Assembly (NCBI GenBank): GCA_025462805.1
Contig: JAOAPJ010000161.1
Span: 1 to 6,532 of the forward strand
Direction of reading: 5' to 3'
Origin: Acidobacteriaceae bacterium
GTDB lineage: Bacteria; Acidobacteriota; Terriglobia; Terriglobales; Acidobacteriaceae
DNA length: 6,532 nt
Shown here: positions 1-4,928 of the stretch, piece by piece
How positions within the stretch are numbered: the stretch's first letter is position 1
Layout of the letters: every line of letters starts with the position of its first letter
Made by a program: the position numbers and the translations under genes
Notes under the pieces: generated by a model
Seen by the model: the letters and a program-made list of their open reading frames with translations, nothing else
Databases searched by the model: none
What the model was told of the DNA's origin: nothing

Positions 1-503
1 GGATCCAGCATGATGGTATGCAGGCACATGCCGCCCGCGCCGGGCTGCCAGTCTTTGCCGGTGCTGTGGCCGCGCAGGCCGGAGAGCTCTGCCCAGCTCT
101 TCCCTCCGTCCTTCGATTGAAAGAGCGCGGCATCTTCGATGCCGGCGTAGACGGTATCCGGATCGGTCAGCGAAGGTTCAATGTGCCATACGCGCTTGAA
201 CTCCCACGGATGCGCCGTGCCGTCGTACCACTGGTGCGTCCCGGGAACGCCGTCATAGGCGAAGCGGTTGTTCACTGGCTCCCAGGTCTTGCCACCATCG
301 TCGGACCGTTGTATCTGCTGTCCGAACCAGCCGCTCGATTGCGACGCGTAAATGCGATTCGGGTCCGCGGGAGAGCCCTTGACATGATAGATCTCCCAGC
401 CTGCAAAGTGCGGCCCGCTTACCTGCCAGTCTTTACGCTTGCCGTCTGCCGTCAGTACAAACGCGCCCTTGCGCGTGCCCACCAGAACTCGGACCTGATT
501 CAT
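1..503 (-). CDS. BNR/Asp-box repeat beta-propeller protein (sialidase-like/VPS10-like fold), 3' end missing
   Basis: The first 167 residues are visible; the frame runs off the left edge without a stop. Two Asp-box motifs (S-x-D-G-G-K-[ST]-W type) lie at residues 67-74 and 130-137, each after a stretch of the 'DP..[IV]YA' kind (residues 47-53 and 115-120). That periodicity is typical of WD40/YVTN/BNR-like beta-propellers annotated as 'exo-alpha-sialidase' or 'glycosyl hydrolase'. The propeller fold is well supported, but no sialidase activity should be assumed, because Asp boxes are structural and the catalytic residues cannot be identified here. The protein begins [13 protein letters not shown] and has no signal peptide, which is unusual for a propeller of this kind and suggests a cytoplasmic form. 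The ATG at 503 is chosen because GGTGA lies 7 bases upstream (complement of 511-515) and the first blade strand starts immediately. It is the last of the leftward genes and may have its own promoter. Confidence 0.85.
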   Translation of the reverse strand, partial: MNQVRVLVGTRKGAFVLTADGKRKDWQVSGPHFAGWEIYHVKGSPADPNRIYASQSSGWFGQQIQRSDDGGKTWEPVNNRFAYDGVPGTHQWYDGTAHPWEFKRVWHIEPSLTDPDTVYAGIEDAALFQSKDGGKSWAELSGLRGHSTGKDWQPGAGGMCLHTIMLD

Positions 504-559
504 TGGCTGTTCACCGTCGCGTCTCTCCGCGCTTGCCGTTTCGATTGATACCGCCAAAA

Positions 560-588
560 ACGGTAGCGGGGTAGAGAGCGCTTTGCAA
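560..588 (-). promoter_or_regulatory. possible sigma70-type promoter for the BNR-repeat gene
   Basis: On the minus strand, TTGCAA (583-588) and TACCGT (560-565) are 17 bases apart. They match 4/6 and 3/6 of the -35 and -10 consensus. This would leave a leader of about 50 bases before the ATG at 503. It lies in the 144-base gap between the zinc-finger gene and the BNR gene. The match is weak and could be chance. Confidence 0.22.
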
Positions 589-647
589 CAACAAATGCAG
601 GGTCAGCCGATCAGGAGCGGCGTGGCGCTCAGGCGGTTCCGGTCGCG

Positions 648-911
648 TCAGGCGAACTCGAGTTGCACCTGGTCGACGTAGCACCAGCCCCAGGTCTCCC
701 CTGGCTCAATTGAGCGCATGATCGGATGCGTCGTGCGATGGAAGTGCTTGGTGGCATGCTTGTTCTTTGAGGAATCGCAGCAGCCTACATGGCCGCACTC
801 CATGCAGAGCCGCAGGTGCACCCAGGAGTCGCCAATCTTGAGGCATTCTTCGCATCCACGGGTATGTGGTCTCACGTCCCGGATCTCGTCCAGATGGGTG
901 CAGGGTACCAT
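648..911 (-). CDS. single-domain UBP-type zinc-finger (ZnF-UBP) protein, 87 aa
   Basis: The whole protein is one ZnF-UBP domain. Putative zinc ligands are C4 and H6 (CxH), C20 and C23 (CxxC), C36 and C39 (CMECGHVGCC block, with C44/C45) and the His cluster H52, H56, H58 and H62. The sequence ends with W74-G-W-C-Y-V-D and a hydrophobic tail. In eukaryotes this fold, in USP5 and HDAC6, binds the free C-terminal Gly-Gly of ubiquitin. Free-standing versions of about 80-100 residues occur in several bacterial phyla, mostly without a defined partner, so the function here is unknown. It is probably cytoplasmic, as there is no signal peptide or membrane segment. An in-frame TTG at 923 would add four residues, but the ATG at 911 has a strong Shine-Dalgarno just upstream that overlaps that TTG, so 911 is preferred. 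The gene follows the carbonic anhydrase gene by 100 bases on the same strand and could be co-transcribed with it. Confidence 0.9.
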   Translation of the reverse strand: MVPCTHLDEIRDVRPHTRGCEECLKIGDSWVHLRLCMECGHVGCCDSSKNKHATKHFHRTTHPIMRSIEPGETWGWCYVDQVQLEFA

Positions 912-915
912 TGAA

Positions 916-921
916 TCCTCC
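916..921 (-). promoter_or_regulatory. ribosome binding site deciding the zinc-finger start
   Basis: The minus strand reads GGAGGA here, 4 bases before the ATG at 911. It overlaps the competing TTG at 923, so it selects the ATG as the start. Confidence 0.75.
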
Positions 922-1011
922 AATTGCCGTACCCGCTCTCCTGCCCGCTGGCGGACGGCCCTCTAAGCTTGGATGAAGAAAGCAGCCACACCCGTTCCCA
1001 AACTAGCCAGA

Positions 1012-1542
1012 CTACTCGGGCGGCCAGTGCTTCCGTTCCTCGAGGTAGGTGCGGGTGTAATCCAGATAGTTGTTGGCGTACATCAAGATGGCGTCTCGAT
1101 CGCTGTCCTCGAGCGCGCGCCGCTGCTTGGCGGGCAACCCTGCCCAGAGAGTCCGTGGCGGCACGACCGTTCCCTCGGGCACGAGCGCACCAGCCGCGAT
1201 GATCGATCCCTCGCCGATGCGCGCCCCGTTCAGGATAACGGCGCCCATGCCGATCAGGCACGTGTCCTCAATCACGCAGCCATGCACGGTCGCATTGTGA
1301 CCGATGGTGACCCAGTCGCCCACCACAACCGGCCACCGGTGGCGCATGCCATGCAGTACGGCGCAGTCCTGCACGTTAGAGTTCGCGCCTACCCGAATCG
1401 AATGCACGTCGCCGCGCAATACCGCATTCATCCAAACGCTGGAGTGCTCCCCCAGCGCCACATCGCCCAGCACCTGCGCCGAGATGTCTACATAGCACGA
1501 CTCTGGAATCACCGGGGTGTGGCCCAGGTACGAGCGGATCAT
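1012..1542 (-). CDS. gamma-class carbonic anhydrase family protein (left-handed beta-helix)
   Basis: 176 residues, close to the usual 170-185 for the YrdA/CaiE/PaaY branch of gamma carbonic anhydrases. Hexapeptide-repeat strands run from about residue 10 to 130, followed by a C-terminal helix (about 139-170). The three metal histidines are present: H64 (VLHG) and the pair H82 and H87 (IGHNATVHG). R43 and D45 (LRGDVH) and Q58-D59 also match the conserved active-site frame. The protein should be a cytoplasmic trimer with metal sites at subunit interfaces. Members of this branch often show weak or no CO2 hydration, and the acidic loop of the Methanosarcina enzyme Cam is absent, so the reaction is inferred rather than certain. 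The ATG at 1542 is chosen because M-I-R-S-Y-L-G is the standard family N-terminus. ATGs at 1572 and 1590 are in frame and would add 10 or 16 residues with no family resemblance. The one at 1590 has a weak GAAG-type ribosome site, so it cannot be excluded. Confidence 0.9.
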   Translation of the reverse strand: MIRSYLGHTPVIPESCYVDISAQVLGDVALGEHSSVWMNAVLRGDVHSIRVGANSNVQDCAVLHGMRHRWPVVVGDWVTIGHNATVHGCVIEDTCLIGMGAVILNGARIGEGSIIAAGALVPEGTVVPPRTLWAGLPAKQRRALEDSDRDAILMYANNYLDYTRTYLEERKHWPPE

Positions 1543-1640
1543 GCGCCGCACCCCCGCACCATCTTGCCGCATAGTGGGGTCGCACGGCATAGCAGCTTCT
1601 TCATCCCATCAGTGTAGCTGCTGCATCTGTGGCCTCGGCT

Positions 1641-1669
1641 GCGGCGCCCTCGTCGCTCGCTAGCGCCGC
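1641..1669 (-). terminator. hairpin at the 3' end of the 446-aa exported protein gene
   Basis: Arms GCGGCGC (1641-1647) and GCGCCGC (1663-1669) can form a 7-bp all-GC stem with a 15-base loop that contains the stop codon region. There is no T-tract after it on the minus strand. It may be a weak or factor-dependent terminator, or a chance GC-rich palindrome. Confidence 0.25.
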
Positions 1670-3000
1670 CCCAGGCTGATCGCCATCTCCGTATTGGTGG
1701 GGAAGGTCACCTCATGCCCCCGCGCAATGTAGCGCTTGTAGATCGACTTGCTGAAGGCAAATGCTGCGAACCCGGTCGACGCATTTCGGCTGGCCGCGGC
1801 CATCGTGACCACACGCGCCGCCAGGCCGAAGCCGTTGCTCGTTACGCCCTGCCGCAGCACGCCGCCATCACTGTCCTGGGAGGCCGCTGCCATTAGGCCG
1901 AGCACCAGCGGTGCCAGAAATCTGCCGTTGTCCGGCTGGGCCCGCGTGCCACCCTCTTCATCAATGGACACGTTCTGTCCCGGCTGCGCCTGGATCGCGG
2001 AGAGGTTCCCCTGAATGTGTTCCGTCTGCAGCGGCTGCCGGGGGGTGGGCGGCATCGCGATGTTGTGGAAAGAAAAGCGCAGCTTGCCGTTGCGACCGAA
2101 CGAGCGTGCCGGCTGCGACTCCAGCACCAGCCCGTTCAAGGCTGTGCCGGCGGGCAGCATGACCGCCCCCTTCCCATCGCAAAAGGGCCGCACCAGCACG
2201 GCAGAGACAGAGTCGTGCCGCTTCGCGGACTCTGAACTGACGCCGGAGACGAGGCGCGCCTGCAAAGTGCCTGACGTCAAATCGACGCTATTGGCCCGCA
2301 GCATGGGCGGATTCTGAGGATTGGGCGGCAGCACCAGCGGGCCCCGCAGCACGGCATCGAAGGTCGACCCCGCCCACACACGTTGCGGATGATAGGGAAG
2401 TTGACGGTAGAGCATCTGCTTTACCTTGTCACCCTTGTGCGGCTCCTGCTTCGTATCCCGCACGGTGTCGCGTGCCTGTTGCACCCGCCCCCGCGCCAGG
2501 TCCTTCATCCGCTTCCAGAGCGAGGTCTTCTCTGCCGGGCGACCCAGCGAGATCGTAGTCGCATTACGGATGCCACCCTCGGCGTCCAGGTGCACCACCG
2601 CGCCAGAGGGAAGGGTGAGTTGCGTCACCCGGATGGTCGGCTCGCGCAGCGGCGTGAAGTCTCCATCGAGCTTCGCATTCACGCGCTCGCTGCGAGCGGC
2701 GAGCGGCGTCTCCGCGATCACGCCCTCCGCTGTTGTTCCCTCCGGCAGCAGGAGGCGGTCCGGGCCATACACTGGCTCCGCCAGCCGCCCATAAAAAGGC
2801 TGCCCCTTGCGCAATGGGATCGTCTGCGTGGCCGTGACGCGCAACGGAACCTTTGCCCCGAGGATGAGCGGGTTGAGATCGTGCAGCGGCGTGTAAGCCG
2901 CAGGCACCGGCGTGGTCTGGGCGGCAAGCTCCAGCGAAGCGGAGGCCGCAAGGCTCAGCGCGACCAGCCAGGATGCGCTGCTTCGTGAAAGATGGGTCAT
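1660..3000 (-). CDS. exported hypothetical protein with internal duplication, 446 aa
   Basis: No specific family is recognised. Residues 1-28 form a signal peptide (polar start with R6, hydrophobic core 11-23, A-A-Q near 26-28), so the protein is probably periplasmic or outer-membrane associated. Two related segments are visible. The first is around 63-111, with L-L-L-P-E-G-T followed by E-G-V-I-A-E and a basic R-x-x-x-x-K-L. The second is around 268-311, with V-M-L-P-A-G-T followed by N-G-L-V-L-E-S, P-A-R, then G-R-N-G-K-L. The pattern 'LLP.GT...G.v.e...A...gR...kL' is reminiscent of the C-terminal beta-barrel of TrbI/VirB10 proteins. I see this as a distant similarity only, and no other secretion genes are nearby. 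A basic helical linker (about 155-200) separates the two copies. The C-terminus (about 350-446) alternates small hydrophobic stretches. The ATG at 3000 lacks a Shine-Dalgarno sequence but overlaps the stop of the upstream gene (ATGA), so translation is probably coupled. Confidence 0.8.
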   Translation of the reverse strand: MTHLSRSSASWLVALSLAASASLELAAQTTPVPAAYTPLHDLNPLILGAKVPLRVTATQTIPLRKGQPFYGRLAEPVYGPDRLLLPEGTTAEGVIAETPLAARSERVNAKLDGDFTPLREPTIRVTQLTLPSGAVVHLDAEGGIRNATTISLGRPAEKTSLWKRMKDLARGRVQQARDTVRDTKQEPHKGDKVKQMLYRQLPYHPQRVWAGSTFDAVLRGPLVLPPNPQNPPMLRANSVDLTSGTLQARLVSGVSSESAKRHDSVSAVLVRPFCDGKGAVMLPAGTALNGLVLESQPARSFGRNGKLRFSFHNIAMPPTPRQPLQTEHIQGNLSAIQAQPGQNVSIDEEGGTRAQPDNGRFLAPLVLGLMAAASQDSDGGVLRQGVTSNGFGLAARVVTMAAASRNASTGFAAFAFSKSIYKRYIARGHEVTFPTNTEMAISLGRR

Positions 3001-3884
3001 GGTTTGATCAGGGCGGCCGCCTGCGCCAGTGTCAGGTTGGATGGAAGTGCCTGTGCATTCATGTGGCGCGCCTTCTCGTCGCGGGAGATGCTCTTCAGCA
3101 GCAGGATCTTGCCGTCCAGGTGCACGTCGATTACAGAATTCTTCCAGTCCGTAAGGGTCACCGGCACCCGCGTCACGCTGAAGTGACTGTCTTTTTCAAT
3201 ATGGCCCAGCAGCCCGTAGCCGAAGGTGATGCGATCGACCACATGCCCATCGATAGCGCAGAGCCTCGTGGTAGGCATGCGGATGAGCAGGGTACCCGCC
3301 ATTCCATGCACGATACGTTCCTCGTAACTGGAAGGCGTGAAGTCCGGGTTGGGTCTGTAGCTGATACGGGCACAATCTCCCTGCATGCCATCGGTCGTCC
3401 AGATGAACGCCTTCGGCAGAATGTCCAGAATCCGTCCCACGCGCTCCTCATCAGAGTGGCGATCGGCATTCAGCGCCCGCAGAGTATCCGGGTGCCCCAC
3501 CAGTGCCGCGATGCGGCGATCCTCGGCCTCGGCACGAGCCTGAGAAAGCGGCTGGCCATCTACCGCAACCAATCGGCGGAGCAGACCCTCTGGGGTTTCC
3601 ACCACATACTCGCGCCAGAGGTGTCCGCCAGTGCGGGAGGAGCGCTCTTCTGACGTGTAGCGGAAGTACGTACGGTCATGCCGCGCCCGCTTCTCCGCCT
3701 GCACCATGGCGGTCACAACATTCACCGTGGCCCGGTCCGTGCCGGCAACGGGTGCGCTCGCGGTGGCAGCCGCAGCGTTACCGCCGATCCCCCTAAGGAC
3801 GAGAATCGCCGCCAGCAGGACGGGTAGCCAGGCGCTACGCAAAAATCTGTATCGTGCGATTCTCGACCAGTACCTCTGCGGCAT
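2997..3884 (-). CDS. secreted or membrane-anchored hypothetical protein, about 281-295 aa
   Basis: No named family is recognised. Counted from the ATG at 3884, the N-terminus has a basic stretch followed by a hydrophobic core, A-W-L-P-V-L-L-A-A-I-L-V-L, and an Ala-rich region that looks like a signal peptide or anchor. The mature part has 'FRYTSEERSSRTGGH..REYVVETPEGLLRRLVAVDGQPLS' and a charged helix around 'ARAEAEDRRIAAL'. The second half is rich in beta-strands: 'GMAGTLLIRM', 'LCAIDGHVVDRITFGYGLLGHIEKDSHFSV', 'VIDVHLDGKILLLKSIS'. This resembles the LolA-like folds seen in periplasmic proteins, but that is inference. The start is uncertain. The ATG at 3884 has only a G-run upstream and reads through AGG, AGA, CGA and AGA codons. 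A TTG at 3842 would begin M-R-S-A-W-L-P, give 281 residues with a shorter n-region, and overlap the stop of the upstream open frame by 8 bases. A TTG at 3908 is less likely. The stop overlaps the next start, so this gene and the 446-residue exported protein probably act as a pair. Confidence 0.78.
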   Translation of the reverse strand: MPQRYWSRIARYRFLRSAWLPVLLAAILVLRGIGGNAAAATASAPVAGTDRATVNVVTAMVQAEKRARHDRTYFRYTSEERSSRTGGHLWREYVVETPEGLLRRLVAVDGQPLSQARAEAEDRRIAALVGHPDTLRALNADRHSDEERVGRILDILPKAFIWTTDGMQGDCARISYRPNPDFTPSSYEERIVHGMAGTLLIRMPTTRLCAIDGHVVDRITFGYGLLGHIEKDSHFSVTRVPVTLTDWKNSVIDVHLDGKILLLKSISRDEKARHMNAQALPSNLTLAQAAALIKP

Positions 3885-4141
3885 TCCAGAGCCCCAATTT
3901 CGCGTCAAACAGCAGCCCGCCGCGCGTCATCAGGTCCAAACGCAACCTTACGCCGCATGCCGTCCCTTGTGATGGTGGTCTCATCCGCCGTAGCTGCGCC
4001 GCCGCGTGTCACAGACTCGACCTCGCCAACCTTCTCTCCACACCCGACCTGCCCGGTAGCCGTGAAGACGGGCCAGCGCAGATTCGGTGGGAATACTTCC
4101 TGCTCCCCTTCGATCAGACGCCAATCGCTGTCAAACGTCAT
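3835..4141 (-). pseudogene. small open frame apparently interrupted by a single-base frameshift (about 101 aa if repaired)
   Basis: From the ATG at 4141, which has AAGGA 7 bases upstream (complement of 4149-4153), a frame with coding-like codons runs M-T-F-D-S-D-W-R-L-I-E-G. It loses coding character near 'RDGMRRK' and stops at 3905. In the next frame, open from 4008, a protein-like stretch takes over: 'LRLDLMTRGGLLFDAKLGLW', then 'NAAEVLVENRTIQIFA', ending at a TAG at 3837-3835. That stop sits against the following gene's TTG candidate. Skipping one base somewhere between 4008 and 3905 joins the two parts into one protein of about 101 residues. Possible causes are a sequencing error, a real inactivating mutation or recoding. 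The product is not recognised. The first frame is also open further upstream to a GTG at 4198 and a GTG at 4282. The stretch 4141-4198 is very rich in G/C at third positions, so the true start might be earlier. If the frameshift reading is wrong, the alternative is a 78-residue open frame at 3905-4141. Confidence 0.42.
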
Positions 4142-4148
4142 GTCGGGG

Positions 4149-4153
4149 TCCTT
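4149..4153 (-). promoter_or_regulatory. ribosome binding site before the frameshifted small frame
   Basis: The minus strand reads AAGGA here, 7 bases before the ATG at 4141. This is the main reason to place the start at 4141 rather than at the upstream GTG codons, which have none. Confidence 0.5.
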
Positions 4154-4284
4154 ATCCTCGACGATCCTCGACCGCCGGGCCGACCGCGACAGCGTCACAG
4201 ACAGAAAAGATGCATCATTCCACGAGTGTGCACCCTTTTTCGTTAAGGGAGGCTGAAGCCCATTCTTCCGGTGCGGAGACACCC

Positions 4285-4336
4285 GGCGTCACGCCTACCC
4301 CTTCAGTATCCCTCCCGGGGGAACTTTCGTGACGCC
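4285..4336. repeat. 9-bp perfect inverted repeat in the divergent intergenic region
   Basis: GGCGTCACG (4285-4293) and CGTGACGCC (4328-4336) are exact inverted copies 34 bases apart. The left arm is itself part of the small palindrome GGCGTCACGCC, and the spacer holds C-runs and G-runs that could extend pairing. The region 4142-4459 (318 bases) between the leftward small frame and rpsU otherwise holds the second inverted repeat, two short direct repeats and the rpsU promoter. The two half-sites could be a dimeric regulator's sites or an RNA stem; nothing decides between these. Confidence 0.45.
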
Positions 4337-4361
4337 AAACTGCTGATTGTGCATACGAAAG
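4324..4361. repeat. 7-bp inverted repeat overlapping the 9-bp one, with adjacent short direct repeats
   Basis: CTTTCGT (4324-4330) and ACGAAAG (4355-4361) are inverted copies. The left arm shares bases 4328-4330 with the right arm of the 9-bp repeat, so the two stems cannot both form fully. The right arm lies in a near-direct repeat, TACGAAAGGG (4354-4363) and TACGAAGGG (4369-4377), just upstream of the rpsU -35 element. It may be an operator or chance. Confidence 0.3.
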
Positions 4362-4388
4362 GGTGTGGTACGAAGGGCGAGGAATATC

Positions 4389-4419
4389 TTGACTATGCCG
4401 CCTGCCAGTACCGTATCCT
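4389..4419 (+). promoter_or_regulatory. probable sigma70-type promoter of rpsU
   Basis: TTGACT (4389-4394, 5/6 of the -35 consensus) is followed after 19 bases by TATCCT (4414-4419, 4/6 of the -10 consensus). Transcription would begin near 4426, about 35 bases before the TTG start. The 19-base spacing is longer than the ideal 17. Confidence 0.5.
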
Positions 4420-4444
4420 AACGTTTGACCCCATAGGGCAGTTT

Positions 4445-4449
4445 GGAGG
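4445..4449 (+). promoter_or_regulatory. Shine-Dalgarno sequence of rpsU
   Basis: GGAGG lies 10 bases before the TTG at 4460, slightly further than usual. No ATG or GTG lies in the rpsU frame between it and the conserved S21 sequence, so the TTG is the only reasonable start. Confidence 0.7.
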
Positions 4450-4459
4450 TGGCAGTTCA

Positions 4460-4657
4460 TTGGCTGAGGTTCGTGTACAGGAAGGCGAGCCGCTCGAAAA
4501 TGCGTTACGCCGGTTCAAGCGGAAGGTACAGCAGGAGGACATCATCAAGGAAGTGAAGCGTCACTCCTTCTACCTGAAGCCCGGTGAGCGCAAGCGCGTG
4601 AAGGAAGCTCTAGCGCGCAAGCGAAACCGGAAAAAGGCGCGCAAAGAACAGGACTAA
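4460..4657 (+). CDS. rpsU: 30S ribosomal protein S21
   Basis: 65 residues, the normal size for bacterial S21. The sequence begins (M)-A-E-V-R-V-Q-E-G-E-P-L-E-N-A-L-R-R-F-K-R-K and continues with the family hallmark D-I-I-K-E-V-K-R-H-S-F-Y. It ends in a long basic helix (R-K-R-N-R-K-K-A-R-K-E-Q-D). S21 sits on the 30S subunit near the 3' end of 16S rRNA and helps start translation of mRNAs. The start is a TTG: with it the protein aligns from its second residue with standard S21. The frame happens to stay open upstream as far as 4271, but that part does not resemble S21, and the proposed promoter lies inside it. Two tandem stop codons (TAA TAA, 4655-4660) end the gene. It appears to be transcribed alone, from the promoter just upstream to the hairpins just downstream. 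Confidence 0.96.
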   Translation: MAEVRVQEGEPLENALRRFKRKVQQEDIIKEVKRHSFYLKPGERKRVKEALARKRNRKKARKEQD

Positions 4658-4673
4658 TAAAGTCGCAGCAGTA

Positions 4674-4719
4674 ACACGGGGCCCGAAAGATCGACGACGT
4701 CGATCCGGGCCCTGCGTGT
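4674..4719 (+). terminator. long compound stem-loop after rpsU
   Basis: Three stacked helices can form in order: ACACG with CGTGT (4674-4678/4715-4719), GGGCCCG with CGGGCCC (4679-4685/4706-4712) and GATCGAC with GTCGATC (4689-4695/4699-4705). The loop is GAC, with an AAA bulge (4686-4688) on one side and a TG bulge (4713-4714) on the other. That is 19 Watson-Crick pairs. It starts 14 bases after the second rpsU stop. There is no T-run directly after it, so termination is probable but not of the classic form; 3'-end protection of the mRNA is an alternative role. Confidence 0.6.
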
Positions 4720-4727
4720 CTCCGAGG

Positions 4728-4745
4728 ACCCGCGCGCGCGCGGGT
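4728..4745 (+). terminator. 18-base perfect GC palindrome following the rpsU stem-loop
   Basis: ACCC, then alternating CG, then GGGT: the 18 bases are fully self-complementary and form a second stem 8 bases after the first. The following bases (4746-4757) are pyrimidine-rich (TCCCGCTTCTTC), a weak tail. It may complete termination of rpsU, or be a cruciform or Z-DNA-prone tract. Confidence 0.4.
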
Positions 4746-4853
4746 TCCCGCTTCTTCCCCCGGAAGTGTCTCCCCCTTAGGCTTTCGTCTCGTTTCATAG
4801 CCGTTGCAGCGGCTGGGCCACGTAGGTCGGTAGATCTTTTCGAGGAGGGTGGG

Positions 4854-4928
4854 ATGTTGCTGGGGCGCAGGAAGGCCCGGCAACGGACCGGGTCATGGAA
4901 TTCCAAGATAAAGTGCTACGGTGCGTAG
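4854..4928 (+). CDS. possible 24-aa leader peptide overlapping the zinc-motif gene start
   Basis: An ATG at 4854 has a strong GAGGAGG 5 bases upstream (4842-4848), the best ribosome site in this part. It opens a frame of 24 mostly basic residues (M-L-L-G-R-R-K-A-R-Q-R-T-G-S-W) that ends at a TAG at 4926-4928. That is 34 bases inside the zinc-motif gene, in another frame. It could be a leader controlling translation of the next gene. It could also simply be a strong ribosome site used in some other way, or a sign that the true start of the zinc-motif gene is obscured by a sequence error. No homology is recognised. Confidence 0.28.
   Translation: MLLGRRKARQRTGSWNSKIKCYGA

Noticed and set aside
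1..6. GGATCC at the very left edge
   Set aside because: This is a BamHI site and may mark the end of a cloned insert, but a six-base match carries no biological meaning here.
18..548. Plus-strand open frame of 176 codons opposite the BNR gene
   Set aside because: It is the antisense shadow of a minus-strand frame with two Asp boxes and has no recognisable protein pattern or ribosome site.
973..1617. Plus-strand open frame of 214 codons over the carbonic anhydrase gene
   Set aside because: The minus strand encodes a clear gamma carbonic anhydrase with all three metal histidines; the plus frame is a GC-rich shadow.
2383..3653. Long plus-strand open frames (2383-2988 and 2973-3653) opposite the exported proteins
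   Set aside because: They are rich in Arg/His/Pro as expected of antisense frames in GC-rich DNA. The minus strand has signal peptides and a stop/start overlap, which indicates that it is the coding strand.
4280..4282. GTG at 4282 as start of the small leftward frame
   Set aside because: It has no ribosome site, and the added N-terminus is unlike a protein in codon use near 4210-4282. The ATG at 4141 has AAGGA at good spacing, although a start near 4198 remains possible.
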